Source of the DNA: Streptomyces sp. NBC_00414
GTDB lineage: Bacteria > Actinomycetota > Actinomycetes > Streptomycetales > Streptomycetaceae
Direction: 5' to 3'
Length of the DNA: 64,000 nt
Assembly: GCF_036038375.1 (NCBI RefSeq)
Contig: NZ_CP107935.1
Coordinates: 1,178,001-1,242,000 of the forward strand
The notes under the pieces are model-generated. The model was not told where the DNA came from. It saw nothing but the letters and a program-made list of their open reading frames with translations, and ran no database searches. How positions within the stretch are numbered: the first letter of the stretch is position 1; the number at the start of each line of letters is the position of its first letter. This document shows, one piece after another, positions 28,503-36,909 of this stretch. A program made the translations under genes and the position numbers.

Positions 28503-28542
28503 GGGCCCGTCGCGCGCTCTTGCGGCGGGCCCGTTCCTTTTC
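28503..28542 (+). terminator. Terminator of the CsbD gene
   Basis: GGGCCCGTCGC (28503-28513) pairs with GCGGCGGGCCC (28522-28532) with one G-U pair, followed by GTTCCTTTTC. It lies before the ribosome site of the next gene, separating the two. Confidence 0.85.
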
Positions 28543-28561
28543 AGGCGGAGGAGCGAGAAAA

Positions 28562-29017
28562 ATGCTCAGGGAGCACCGAATGACCCCCACCGACGCGACG
28601 GCCGTACCGTCTCGGCCCGCCCCCTTCGGACCCCGCAGTCCGGCGGAGGTACGCGAGGAGGTGAGGTACGCGCTCGCGGAAGCGCGACGGTCCCGGCGGC
28701 GCGAGGCCCTCGGCGGTGACGACATCATCGGCGACGCCCTCCTCGTCGCCTCGGAGCTCACGACCAACGCGATGCTGCACGGCGGCGGTGTCACCAAGTT
28801 CGAGGTGACGCTGGACGACCAGGACGTACGTCTGTCGGTGAGCGACCGCAGCCAGGAGTTCCCCCGGCCGGCGCGGCACATGGGCGAGCGGGGAACGATG
28901 GGGCCCGGCGGCCACGGCTGGCCGATCGTCTGCCGTCTCGCCCGCGACATCACCATCTCGGAGCTGCGGACCGGCGGCAAGCGCATCACCGCCGTGGTGC
29001 CGCTCGCCCAGCGGTAG
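28562..29017 (+). CDS. RsbW/SpoIIAB-like ATP-binding protein
   Basis: A 151-aa GHKL-fold protein. The N-box VASELTTNAMLHGG and the later GPGGHGWPIVCRLA (G1/G2-like) identify the HATPase_c_2 family that binds sigma factors and phosphorylates anti-anti-sigma factors. No sigma or anti-anti-sigma gene is adjacent. The nearest candidates in the window are the sigma factor at 35985 and the SpoIIE phosphatase at 60139. GGAGGAG 8 nt before ATG 28562 is preferred over the ATG 18 nt later. Confidence 0.88.
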   Translation: MLREHRMTPTDATAVPSRPAPFGPRSPAEVREEVRYALAEARRSRRREALGGDDIIGDALLVASELTTNAMLHGGGVTKFEVTLDDQDVRLSVSDRSQEFPRPARHMGERGTMGPGGHGWPIVCRLARDITISELRTGGKRITAVVPLAQR

Positions 29018-29180
29018 GGCTCGACCGACACCGGCCGGCGCACATCCCGGCAGCCCGCCCGGCACACACGTCGAACCGGCCGCACCCACAGGTACAGCCG
29101 GTCGTCGGACACCGAAAGCACTCGGCGGCAGGCACCTCCACAGGTCACCTGCACGCTTCTCAGTCACTCGCCGTCGCCGT

Positions 29181-29216
29181 AGTCACAGTCGCAGTCGCAG
29201 TCGCAGTCGCAGTCGG
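29181..29216 (+). repeat. Six tandem copies of a 6-bp unit
   Basis: AGTCGC repeated six times (first and last unit with one change) in the gap between the RsbW-like and hemerythrin genes. A simple-sequence tract, likely length-variable. Confidence 0.8.
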
Positions 29217-29290
29217 CCGAATCGAGCCGATCGCCTCGCCGTATCGCCACGCCTGCGTCGACCCGCCCGCGGGAATCAGTTCCGCAGGGA

Positions 29291-29782
29291 TCAGTTCTCG
29301 ATGATGTCGCGAACGTTGTCGACCGATCCGCAACCGGACCTCAGCCGGTGCGCCCGCTCCTTGAGGAATTCCGCGCCGAGCTCTTCGCGGCGCTCCATGG
29401 CGACGTTCTCGCGCGCCCCGTTGAGGATGGTGCGCTCCTCCTCGTCCGTGTGGTGCGCGATGGCCTCCACCAGTTCCTCAAGTTTCTCGTCCCAGTCCTC
29501 CGAGCCGACCTCGTCGACCTCCAGGAGGGCGAGCAGCGCCTTGTGGCCGTCCTCGTGCTCCGCCTCGCCGTGCTCGACCTCTTCGCTGTCGATGTCCTTG
29601 TAGCGCTTGAGGGCGGGGTAGACCTTGGTCTCCTCCGCGAGCGCGTGGGCTATCAGGAGGTCGGCGAATTCCTTCAGCGCGGTCGCCCTGTCCGCCTCGA
29701 CGCTGCGCATCTGCCGGAAGAGGTCCTCCATCTTCCGGTGATCTTCAAGGATGAGTTCGACGACGTCTTGTGTCTCAGGCAT
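29291..29782 (-). CDS. Hemerythrin HHE-domain protein
   Basis: A 163-aa four-helix bundle with a predicted di-iron site: H15 in EDHRKMEDLF, H46 and E50 in AHALAEETKV, H76/H80 in AEHEDGH, and H110/H111 with E115 in AIAHHTDEEE. Bacterial HHE proteins sense or handle O2, NO or peroxide. Monocistronic, start ATG 29782. The position in a stress block fits redox defence. Confidence 0.9.
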   Translation of the reverse strand: MPETQDVVELILEDHRKMEDLFRQMRSVEADRATALKEFADLLIAHALAEETKVYPALKRYKDIDSEEVEHGEAEHEDGHKALLALLEVDEVGSEDWDEKLEELVEAIAHHTDEEERTILNGARENVAMERREELGAEFLKERAHRLRSGCGSVDNVRDIIEN

Positions 29783-29825
29783 GGTGTGGCGGGCCTTCCT
29801 CGGTGGAAATACAGTCCGCCGAGCC

Positions 29826-29857
29826 GGGTGCCCCGTAATCGGGGAGGAAAAGCACCC
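29826..29857 (-). terminator. Nested hairpin downstream of the 142-aa gene
   Basis: Inner stem CCCCG-TAAT-CGGGG inside an outer GGGTG/CACCC pairing, 26 nt past the stop of the leftward gene at 29883. It is upstream of the hemerythrin start, so either terminator or leader structure. Confidence 0.45.
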
Positions 29858-29882
29858 GCAACCGCCGCGGCCTCCCGCGATG

Positions 29883-30311
29883 TCAGGCCGTGAGTGCCTG
29901 CCGCGGCAGGTCGGCCCTCTGCCGGGGCAGCTCCGCCGCCGCCGCTGCGCCCCGCCCGACGGAACGCACGACCGGGCGCACCGGGTACGTCGTCTTGGCC
30001 GGATCCATCACCGGGTCGCCCAGCGCGATCCGGCCCGCCGCGTGCAGCGCGTCGCACTCGTCCGTGGGCAGGGCCACGTAACAGCCCCCGTACCCGGAGC
30101 CGGCCACCGCCGGCTGCCAGTAGCCGTACCGGCGGCGGCCGTTGGCGTGCACGGTCAGGCAGACGGGGACGCGCTGCACCGTGATCAGACGCAGCACCTC
30201 GGACCCGCCGGGGGCGAGGGGCGCCGGCGTACGCGGGACGGCTCGCAGCAGGGTCCGCGGAGCTCCGTCCGCGGCTCGCGGCACGGCACGGCGGTGGAGC
30301 ATGGACGTCAT
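29883..30311 (-). CDS. Hypothetical protein (142 aa)
   Basis: Basic N-terminus, then a central segment with Tyr/Gly pairs (GYWQPAVAGSGYGGCYVALP) and a low-complexity Ala/Arg tail. I do not recognise it. The start at ATG 30311 is a choice; the ribosome site is weak and an in-frame start ~18 codons earlier is possible. Confidence 0.55.
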   Translation of the reverse strand: MTSMLHRRAVPRAADGAPRTLLRAVPRTPAPLAPGGSEVLRLITVQRVPVCLTVHANGRRRYGYWQPAVAGSGYGGCYVALPTDECDALHAAGRIALGDPVMDPAKTTYPVRPVVRSVGRGAAAAAELPRQRADLPRQALTA

Positions 30312-30447
30312 GTGCGGGCGGCCTTTCGACGGACGGGTTCGATCACGGATCGCCTGGAGCGACAACGTTCTCGCTGCTCGGCATTGTTCCTCAGGGCACT
30401 GACAACGCGGGGTGGAGCCGCTCCGGGCCGCTCCCCGGAGCCTCTCG

Positions 30448-30798
30448 TCACCGCCGGTCGGGCGGAGGAGGCGCCCGGTGTGCGCGGCCTTCCAGCTCGC
30501 CCTGGACGAAGGGGTCGTCGGCGCTGTCGTACTCCCCGGCGTGATCGAAGAGAGCTTCGGTGATGCGCTCCCACTCCTCGACCTCCGCCTGTGCGATCAA
30601 TGCCTCCCGGCCGCCGGGCGAACTCTCCTCGGCCGCCTTGCGGGCTTCCTCCGACGCGATCTTCGCCTCGTGGTGCCGCATTCCATATGCGGCGCGCCGC
30701 ACCCGCGCCCAGGCGTCGCGCTCGCCGTCGGACGGCTCCGCCACCTCGTCGCTCGCGTCGTCGACGAGACCGGACGCTCGGTCCTGCTCCAGGCTCAC
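30448..30798 (-). CDS. Hypothetical acidic protein (116 aa)
   Basis: Acidic, helical, charged sequence with many Glu/Arg/Ala (EEARKAAEESSPGGREALIA), no membrane segment. GTG 30798 is preceded by GAGGTGA with 5-nt spacing, which fixes the start. Possibly a small coiled-coil stress protein; no named family recognised. Confidence 0.65.
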   Translation of the reverse strand: MSLEQDRASGLVDDASDEVAEPSDGERDAWARVRRAAYGMRHHEAKIASEEARKAAEESSPGGREALIAQAEVEEWERITEALFDHAGEYDSADDPFVQGELEGRAHRAPPPPDRR

Positions 30799-30938
30799 TG
30801 ATCACCTCGCTGGGGTACGGCGCTGAATACTGCCCTCAGCAGTCCCGCCTGCCCCCGTCGCGAGAGTCGACACCTGTCGCCGGTGACGAGCCGTTACTTC
30901 TGATGATCCGAGCCCGAAGTCCGCCGCTCGGAGCCCGG

Positions 30939-31014
30939 ACGGGTCCGGAGTTCGAGGCCCCGGACCGGTTCCGGAACTCAAACCCGGGACGGTTCCGGAA
31001 CTCGAGACCCCGGG
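30939..31014 (+). repeat. Three imperfect ~25-bp tandem copies
   Basis: Units at 30939-30963, 30964-30988 and 30989-31014, each with a GGTTCCGGAACTC-like core and a CCCGGG end. Non-coding, between the acidic protein and WhiB-like genes. Confidence 0.6.
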
Positions 31015-31069
31015 CGGTGAGGCCCGCGTGCGTTCCGCACCACGGACATCACCTTGCGCGCTGACCACG

Positions 31070-31330
31070 CTACGCACTGTTGTCCCGGGAGGTACGGCTG
31101 CGGATGCGCCGCCGCAGGGTGCGCCGTTCGGCCTCGCTCCTGCCGCCCCAGACACCGATGCTCTGCCCCGTGTCGAGCGCCCAGTTCAGGCATTCCTCGC
31201 GCACCGGGCAGCGCTGACAGACGGACTTGGCGTCCTCGATCTGCACCAGCGCGGGGCCTGTGTTGCCGATGGGGAAGAAGAGATCGGGATCGACGGTGCG
31301 GCATTCTGCGTGCTCACGCCAGCCCTCCAT
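31070..31330 (-). CDS. WhiB-like Fe-S regulatory protein (86 aa)
   Basis: Wbl-family protein binding a [4Fe-4S] cluster through C10, C38, C41 and C47, with the GVWGG turn (59-63) and a basic C-terminus for sigma-factor/DNA contact. Length and DPDLFFPIGNTGPALVQIEDAK are closest to WblE/WhiB1-type proteins. AAGGAGG 5 nt before ATG 31330 selects it over an in-frame GTG 11 codons upstream. Likely a redox- or NO-responsive regulator. Confidence 0.94.
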   Translation of the reverse strand: MEGWREHAECRTVDPDLFFPIGNTGPALVQIEDAKSVCQRCPVREECLNWALDTGQSIGVWGGRSEAERRTLRRRIRSRTSRDNSA

Positions 31331-31576
31331 GGGGGCCTCCTTCGGTCGCAAAGTGTTGTTCACGGGGTTCGGTCCCCCTCCGGGTCACCCCAGACCGCCC
31401 CGGTGAAACAGGAAGTCTTGTGGGACAACGCCGCTGGAACCCCCGAAGGACACCGCCGACCGCGCACGAGCCCGCCCTCCGGGAAGAGCTGGGCCGGCGC
31501 GACGCGGACGTACGGATGGCAAGATGGGCCTTCACGGAGCGCCGTCCCGGGACGCTCCATCGAGGGAGCAGATGAC

Positions 31577-32281
31577 ATGGCGCAGGTACCGGGCGAGGTA
31601 TGGGAGCAGTTCGCGATCGCCGTGGCGGAGATGGCGCGTGACCTGTTGGCGCAGGATTCCGCCCAGGGCACCCTGGACCGCGTCGTGGAGCACGCGTCGG
31701 TTCTGATCAAGGGGTGCGACGAAGCCGGCATCCTCACCGTGCGCCAGGGGGAAGTGCATGCCCTGGCCGCGACGAGCGACCTGGTGCGGCGCTCGGACCG
31801 GATCCAGCAGGACCTGCAGGAGGGCCCCTGCTTCGACGCGGTGACCGACCGTCAGCAGATCTACGCCATCGAGGATCTACGGCAGCCGAGCAAGCAGTGG
31901 CCCCGTTTCGCCCCCGAGCTGAGGAAGCTCGGCATGGGAAGCATGATGGGTTTCCTGCTCTTCACCGAGGACGACAACCTCGGAGCCCTGAACCTGTACT
32001 CCCGCGAGCCGGCCAACTTCGACGAGACCGCTCGACGTTCCGGCTGGATCCTCGCCTCCCATGCCGCCGTGGCGTTCTCCGCGGCCCGTACGCACCAGCA
32101 GCTGAGCCACGCCATGGAGACCCGTCACGAGATCGGCGAGGCCATGGGCATCCTGATGGAGCGCTACGGCCTGGCCGAGGACACGGCGTTCAAGGTGCTC
32201 AAGAAGACGTCGCAGGACCGCAACGTCAAACTGCGTGAGATCGCCCGCCAGATCTGCCGGACCGGCGAAAAGCCCGCCTGA
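31577..32281 (+). CDS. GAF and ANTAR domain protein
   Basis: A 234-aa protein with a GAF sensor (about 15-150) and a C-terminal ANTAR domain (ETRHEIGEAMGILMERYGL..., about 175-230) that binds dual hexaloop hairpins in nascent RNA to prevent termination. GGGAG 8 nt before ATG 31577 sets the start. No target hairpin pair was seen nearby. A strong terminator follows. Confidence 0.92.
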   Translation: MAQVPGEVWEQFAIAVAEMARDLLAQDSAQGTLDRVVEHASVLIKGCDEAGILTVRQGEVHALAATSDLVRRSDRIQQDLQEGPCFDAVTDRQQIYAIEDLRQPSKQWPRFAPELRKLGMGSMMGFLLFTEDDNLGALNLYSREPANFDETARRSGWILASHAAVAFSAARTHQQLSHAMETRHEIGEAMGILMERYGLAEDTAFKVLKKTSQDRNVKLREIARQICRTGEKPA

Positions 32282-32305
32282 CCGTCCCTGGCGTCGTCAG
32301 CGACG

Positions 32306-32335
32306 GCGCCGTTGCCACAGTGGTGGCAACGGCGC
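32306..32335 (+). terminator. Strong hairpin terminator between convergent genes
   Basis: Perfect 13-bp stem GCGCCGTTGCCAC/GTGGCAACGGCGC with a 4-nt loop, 24 nt after the GAF-ANTAR stop. Symmetric, so it can serve both the rightward GAF-ANTAR gene and the leftward 45-aa gene. Confidence 0.85.
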
Positions 32336-32385
32336 GGCAGAGGCGAACCCATTACGGGTTGTTCACCCCTTTTGAGATGTAATCG

Positions 32386-32523
32386 CTAGCCCATCAACAC
32401 CGACAGGGCAAAGAACGTCAGGGGCCCCGTAGCGGCCACTACGAGCAGAACCAGGCAGAGACGTAAAGTCGTGTGCCAGTCCCTCATGGCTTCCCTGATC
32501 AGGCCAATCATTTCGTCGCGCAT
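32386..32523 (-). CDS. 45-aa single-pass membrane protein
   Basis: MRDEMIGLIREAMRDWHTTLR followed by a hydrophobic helix (LCLVLLVVAATGPLTFFALSVLMG). AGGAGG with 6-nt spacing before ATG 32523 is an excellent ribosome site. A plausible promoter is TTGTCT-N17-TATTCA about 60 nt upstream on the minus strand. Small proteins of this type recur in Streptomyces; the function is unknown. It lies in a less G+C-rich stretch. Confidence 0.75.
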   Translation of the reverse strand: MRDEMIGLIREAMRDWHTTLRLCLVLLVVAATGPLTFFALSVLMG

Positions 32524-32612
32524 ACACACCTCCTCTCGCGCAACGAGAGTCGGATGAACGCTATTAATTCTGGCATGCGCAAGGGTGAATACACTAGAAA
32601 TATTTTGCAGAC

Positions 32613-32663
32613 AAAAAGGAGGAAGCCGTTCCGCCGACTCTGCTGAGTCCGGTGGAACGGCTT
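32613..32663 (-). terminator. Orphan intrinsic terminator
   Basis: AAGCCGTTCC (32623-32632) pairs with GGAACGGCTT (32654-32663) with a further internal stem. On the minus strand it is followed by a T-run of five. No leftward gene is visible upstream, so it ends an unannotated transcript or is a relic. Confidence 0.65.
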
Positions 32664-33029
32664 GCAACCACTGGTGCGACCGATGGCCGTCGGCCGACCG
32701 CACTGCCCATGAAGAAGCGCAGCGATTACCCGTCCAGTATGGATGATGCATTCCAATGTGCCAAGTGTCTTTTTGAAGGATCTCTTGCCGACTGACGCCG
32801 GGCGGCCGCCTGCCGGCGGGACCTGTCGTGGCGACGTACGGCAAGCCGACAAGTAGCGGCCACCAATGGGGAACTGATGTTCGGTATCCGATCATCGGTG
32901 GCGGCCTCGGGCCCCTCGCCCACGCACCGCCCACACACCGGGGACGGCCAGGCAGGCGAACGGATACAGGATAGAGACACTCCGATGTCCATCGTGCTGT
33001 ACGCGACTGCTATAAACAGCGCACAACCT

Positions 33030-33078
33030 GGATCGTCCGGTCGGTTCGGCGCTGCACACCATGCCGACCGGACGATCC
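33030..33078 (+). other. 15-bp perfect inverted repeat before DUF397
   Basis: GGATCGTCCGGTCGG and its exact reverse complement, separated by 19 nt, ending 35 nt before the DUF397 GTG and followed by a moderately T-rich stretch. It could be an attenuator or terminator hairpin or a regulator site. Confidence 0.65.
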
Positions 33079-33113
33079 TGTTCACTTTGCTCAAGGCATG
33101 GAGGGTCGCGCCA

Positions 33114-33314
33114 GTGCGCTCTGAAGCAGTACCTCTTGAATGGTTCAAGAGTTCGGCCAGCGGTTCGGAAAATTGCGTCGAAGTCGCCTTCACCGGTGAC
33201 GTGCGGGTAAGGGACTCCAAGGACCCCGACCGCTCCACGCTGAAGTTCTCACACGCGTCATGGACTGCCTTCACCGGCCGCGCGACCGAGCACCCCCTAC
33301 CGGACGGTGAATAG
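33114..33314 (+). CDS. DUF397 protein (66 aa)
   Basis: Matches the DUF397 pattern: WFKSSASGSENCVEVA, VRVRDSKDPDR, LKFSHASWTAF. In Streptomyces, DUF397 genes typically pair with XRE/DUF5753 regulators and act as small partner or antagonist proteins (BldB/AbaA-like, WhiJ systems). GTG 33114 has GGAGGG 8 nt upstream. It is convergent with the XRE gene (48 nt between ends). Confidence 0.85.
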   Translation: MRSEAVPLEWFKSSASGSENCVEVAFTGDVRVRDSKDPDRSTLKFSHASWTAFTGRATEHPLPDGE

Positions 33315-33361
33315 GCAAAGGATTGAAAGCGTGCCCTCGGCGAAACCGGTTGATGAGTACT

Positions 33362-34240
33362 TTATACGGACTCGTCACGGAAGCGGCCGAGGGCCCGGTC
33401 CACCATCCGCGGAGCGTCCTCCAGCGTCGCCAGCTGTTCCAGCTGCCAGAACTTCTCCAGGAAGCGCGCGGGCGAGTACACGCCCCGCTCCCCGGGTCCC
33501 TCGTTGGTGATGAACGTCTGATTCTTCGCCCGCTCGATGTACAGGACGGCTCCGTCGTCGGGGACGGGAAACTCGAAGATCACATACGCGAGGTCCCAGT
33601 AGGGATACACACCCGCGTCGAACGGAATGATCCGCAAGGTCACGTGGGGTAACGCGATCACTTCCTGCAGCATTCTCAGCTGCTGCCTCATGACGCGATT
33701 GTCACCGACCGTGCGAGTGATGACGTTCTCGTCGAGTATGAAGTGCAGTTCCTTCTCGCCGGTGCGGAAGATCTTCTCCTGTCGCTCCCTCCTCAGCTCC
33801 AGCAACCGCTGGGAGTGGGGCTCCGCGTAGTTGGCCAGGACCGCGGCGGCGTACTCCTCCGTCTGAAGCAGCCCGGGCACCATGAGCGGCTCGAAGTTGC
33901 GTATCTGCGACGCCGAGGACTCGTGGCCCAGGAATTCCTGGAACTGGGCCGAGATGGCCTCCCGGTAAGGACTCCACCAGCCGAGCTCCCGATAGGAGAC
34001 GCGCGCCATCTCCACCAGCGAGGCGACGTCCTGCGCATCCGTGATGCCGTAGTACTGAAGAAGAATTTTCAGGTCGTTGACGGAAATGCCGACCGTCCCG
34101 GCCTCGATACGCAGAAGTTTGGAGAGCGACCAGTCCATCGCGACCGCCACGTCCTTCTGGCGCATGCCCGCGTGCTCACGTGCTTGCCGGAGCCGAATAC
34201 GCAGCCTTCGCCGCTGATACATCGGGTCCCGCTCCACCAT
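33362..34240 (-). CDS. XRE-family regulator with DUF5753 domain
   Basis: A 292-aa protein: N-terminal HTH_31 (about 12-70, LRQAREHAGMRQKDVAVAMDWSLSKLLRIEAG) and a C-terminal DUF5753 ligand domain (about 100-280). GGGAGG 5 nt before ATG 34240 picks the start over an upstream in-frame extension. With the DUF397 gene it forms a WhiJ/AbaA-like pair affecting development or antibiotic production in characterised cases. Confidence 0.92.
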   Translation of the reverse strand: MVERDPMYQRRRLRIRLRQAREHAGMRQKDVAVAMDWSLSKLLRIEAGTVGISVNDLKILLQYYGITDAQDVASLVEMARVSYRELGWWSPYREAISAQFQEFLGHESSASQIRNFEPLMVPGLLQTEEYAAAVLANYAEPHSQRLLELRRERQEKIFRTGEKELHFILDENVITRTVGDNRVMRQQLRMLQEVIALPHVTLRIIPFDAGVYPYWDLAYVIFEFPVPDDGAVLYIERAKNQTFITNEGPGERGVYSPARFLEKFWQLEQLATLEDAPRMVDRALGRFRDESV

Positions 34241-34536
34241 GCTGCCTCCCGGCACAGTCGTGCCCACGAGTACCGCCGCGCCACTGGTCTGCCGGGCACT
34301 TCGCCAGCAGCCACCTGGCGTCAGGCCGTGTGCACAACGCCACTTGGAAGATGAGGATCCAGCAAGGTTCTGCACCCAGCAAGAGTCAGTGCCTGAGGAG
34401 GTTGACCGGCAGACGCTCCCGGGCGCACGTTCGGACGGCTTCCGCGTCCGTGAGCCTTGCGTGCGCCCCCGGCGTGAGGGTCAGCCGGCCCGTCCGCCAC
34501 AGGGGCCCGCGGACACGGCGGTCGTGGGGCGGCGGC

Positions 34537-35760
34537 TCACAGGAAGCGGCGGATGGGGATGACGGCTGCTTCTCGGGCTCGCTGCACGACGGAACGTCGC
34601 TTCCAGCGGCCCTTCTCGATCAGGGTGCTGACCGTCACGTCCTCGTCGAAGTGGCTGTCGAGCGTCGAGGTGAACTCCTCGTCGAGCACGGCGAGCATGA
34701 TCTCCTCGTCGTGGTCGAGCGAGCGGCGGTTGAAGTTGGTCGAGCCGACCAGCGAGGCGACCCGGTCCACGGTGACGACCTTGGCGTGCATCATCGTCGG
34801 CTGGTACTGGTAGATCTTCACGCCGCAGGCGGTGAGCTCCTCGTAATGATGCTGGCCGGCCAGCTGGCAGACGCGCTTGTCCGTGTGCGGGCCGGGCAGC
34901 AGGATCTCCACCTCCACGCCCCGGCGGGCCGCGGCACACAGCAGGTCGACGAAGAACGCGTCCGGTGAGAAGTAGGCGGTGGCCAGCCGGAAACGCTCCT
35001 CGGCCGACTCCAGCATCACCCGGAGCAGGGTCTGCATGTCCTGCCAGCCGAAGCTGGCCGAGCCGCGCACCACCTGCACCACGGCCCCGCCCTCGGGACT
35101 GTGCGCGACGAACCGGTCACGGTCGTCGAAGAGTTCTTCGTGGCACTCGGCCCAGTTCTGGGCGAACGCGGCGGCGACACCGTCCACGGCCGGCCCGCGC
35201 AGTTCGACGTGGGTGTCGCGCCACTCGTGCTCGTCGCGCGCGTCGCCGCACCATTCCTCCGCGATGCCCACCCCGCCGGTGAACGCCGTCTGCTCGTCGA
35301 CGACGAGGACCTTGCGGTGGCAGCGGTGGTTCTGCTTGAGCGGCGAGAGCGCGAGCGGTTTGCGGAACCACGCCACCTGCACACCGGCCTGCTCCATGGC
35401 CGACAGCAGGTCCTTCTCGATCAGCCTGCTGCCGAACCCGTCCAGCAGCAGCCGTACCCGCACACCGTCCCTGGCCCGCTCCGCGAGCGCCTGCGCGAAG
35501 TCGCGGGCGATGTCGCCCTTCCAGTATACGAAGGTCATCATGTCCACGGTGTGCTCCGCGGACCGGATGCCCGCCAGCATCGCGGCGAAGATCGCGTCGC
35601 CGTTGCGCAGAGCGGTGAGGGAGTTGCCCTCGGTCGCCGCGATGCCGATGAGTCTCTCCAGTCGGCGACGTATCCGTTCCGCGCGTTTCTCGTACTCCGG
35701 CGACGACCAGGTCCCCGCAGGGGTGGACATCGTCTCCGGCTGGTCCTGAGTACTCGTCAT
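34537..35760 (-). CDS. Phospholipase D-superfamily, cardiolipin synthase-like
   Basis: A 407-aa protein with two HKD motifs, H148-x-K150...D155 and H325-x-K327...D332, as in cardiolipin synthases condensing two phospholipids. Unlike ClsA it lacks N-terminal transmembrane helices, like ClsB. AGGTGA 6 nt before ATG 35760 sets the start. Phosphatidyl transfer or PLD hydrolysis are both possible. Confidence 0.9.
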   Translation of the reverse strand: MTSTQDQPETMSTPAGTWSSPEYEKRAERIRRRLERLIGIAATEGNSLTALRNGDAIFAAMLAGIRSAEHTVDMMTFVYWKGDIARDFAQALAERARDGVRVRLLLDGFGSRLIEKDLLSAMEQAGVQVAWFRKPLALSPLKQNHRCHRKVLVVDEQTAFTGGVGIAEEWCGDARDEHEWRDTHVELRGPAVDGVAAAFAQNWAECHEELFDDRDRFVAHSPEGGAVVQVVRGSASFGWQDMQTLLRVMLESAEERFRLATAYFSPDAFFVDLLCAAARRGVEVEILLPGPHTDKRVCQLAGQHHYEELTACGVKIYQYQPTMMHAKVVTVDRVASLVGSTNFNRRSLDHDEEIMLAVLDEEFTSTLDSHFDEDVTVSTLIEKGRWKRRSVVQRAREAAVIPIRRFL

Positions 35761-35984
35761 GGCATCACCTGGCCGGCACACAGAGGAAACAGGGGGACGC
35801 ACGCAGCCCGGTCCGGCACGGGCGCGGCGAGCAGACTGTACTCCGGCTTTCCGGGCACTCGAAGCCGAGGGCGACGAACGCCACGGGACTTTCGCGTCTC
35901 CGAAATTGATCGGTCCTGAGCACACATGCTCTTGGGGATGCCGGGCAGGAGACGTCCGACTTGCTTTCTAGTTAAGGCGGCATC

Positions 35985-36857
35985 GTGACTACCTCCGTGA
36001 ACACCCGCGAGGCATCTGACTGCAGCACGGGCGTGCAGGAGGCCGTGGGCGACCTGCCCTGGATCGAGGACGGGGGCAAGGTCGCTCCCAAGGACGCGCG
36101 GGTACTGTCCCGGCTGTTCCTCGACCGGCTGCAGGAGCTCGAAGAAGGCACCCGCGAATACCAGTACGCCCGCAACACACTGATCGAGATGAACCTGTCC
36201 CTGGTCAGCTTCGCGGCCCGCCGGTTCCGCAACCGGGGCAGCGGTGACATGGAGGACGTCATCCAGGTCGGCACGATCGGCCTGATCAAGGCCATCGACC
36301 GCTTCGACCTGTCGCGCGAGGTCGAGTTCACCTCCTTCGCGATCCCCTACATCGTCGGCGAGATCAAGCGCTTCTTCCGGGACACCACCTGGGCCGTGCA
36401 CGTCCCGCGGCGTCTGCAGGAGCTGCGGGTCTCGCTCGCCAAGAGCAAGGAAGCCCTCGCCGCCACACTGAACCGCCCGCCGACGGTCAAGGAACTCGCC
36501 ACTCATCTGGACCTGAGCGAGGAAGAGGTCATCGAGGGTCTGGTGGCCGCCAACGGTTATGTCGCCGGCTCCATCGACACCCCCGGTGGCGACGACGACT
36601 CCAGCGACGGCGGGCCGAAGTACGCGGACACCCTGGGCGAGGAAGACCCGGCGATGGACCTGTTCGAGGACCTGCACACGCTCGCGCCCCTCCTCCAGGA
36701 GCTCGACGACCGTGAGCGGACCATCATCGAGATGCGTTTCGGCCAGGAGATGACACAGGCGGAGATCGGCCGTGAACTGAATCTCTCCCAGATGCACATC
36801 TCCCGCCTGCTGACGCGCACGCTCGGTCGGCTGCGCGCGGGACTCCTCGCCGCGTGA
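35985..36857 (+). CDS. RNA polymerase sigma factor, sigma-B/F/G family
   Basis: A 290-aa group 3 sigma factor with regions 2 (RRFRNRGSGDMEDVIQVGTIGLIKAIDRFD), 3 and 4 (TQAEIGRELNLSQMHISRLLTRTLGRL). The family is controlled by anti-sigma (RsbW-like) and anti-anti-sigma proteins and serves stress or sporulation. GTG 35985 with AAGGCGG upstream. No anti-sigma gene is adjacent; the closest in the window is at 28562. A GvpU-like gene follows by 52 nt. Confidence 0.94.
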   Translation: MTTSVNTREASDCSTGVQEAVGDLPWIEDGGKVAPKDARVLSRLFLDRLQELEEGTREYQYARNTLIEMNLSLVSFAARRFRNRGSGDMEDVIQVGTIGLIKAIDRFDLSREVEFTSFAIPYIVGEIKRFFRDTTWAVHVPRRLQELRVSLAKSKEALAATLNRPPTVKELATHLDLSEEEVIEGLVAANGYVAGSIDTPGGDDDSSDGGPKYADTLGEEDPAMDLFEDLHTLAPLLQELDDRERTIIEMRFGQEMTQAEIGRELNLSQMHISRLLTRTLGRLRAGLLAA

Positions 36858-36909
36858 CGGCCGATTCAGGACCGACACATGTGACGGGATGGAAAGGACG
36901 AGCAAGGTC

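Larger units (their letters stand above)
32524..33113. other. Less G+C-rich intergenic island, no convincing gene
   Basis: Base composition here is visibly more A/T-rich than the surroundings. It contains an orphan terminator (32613-32663) and a large inverted repeat (33030-33078). Open frames exist but show no codon bias or similarity, so I call no gene. Confidence 0.5.

Noticed and set aside
29181-29216. CRISPR-like array
   Set aside because: Unit of 6 bp without spacers; a simple tandem tract.
30790-30806. TCACCT-CGCTG-GGGTAC as a sixth palindrome copy
   Set aside because: Two mismatches, and on the minus strand it is the Shine-Dalgarno region of the acidic 116-aa gene.
32877-33113. Upstream extension of the DUF397 gene
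   Set aside because: Adds a sequence unlike DUF397 proteins and runs through the large inverted repeat; GTG 33114 has a ribosome site.
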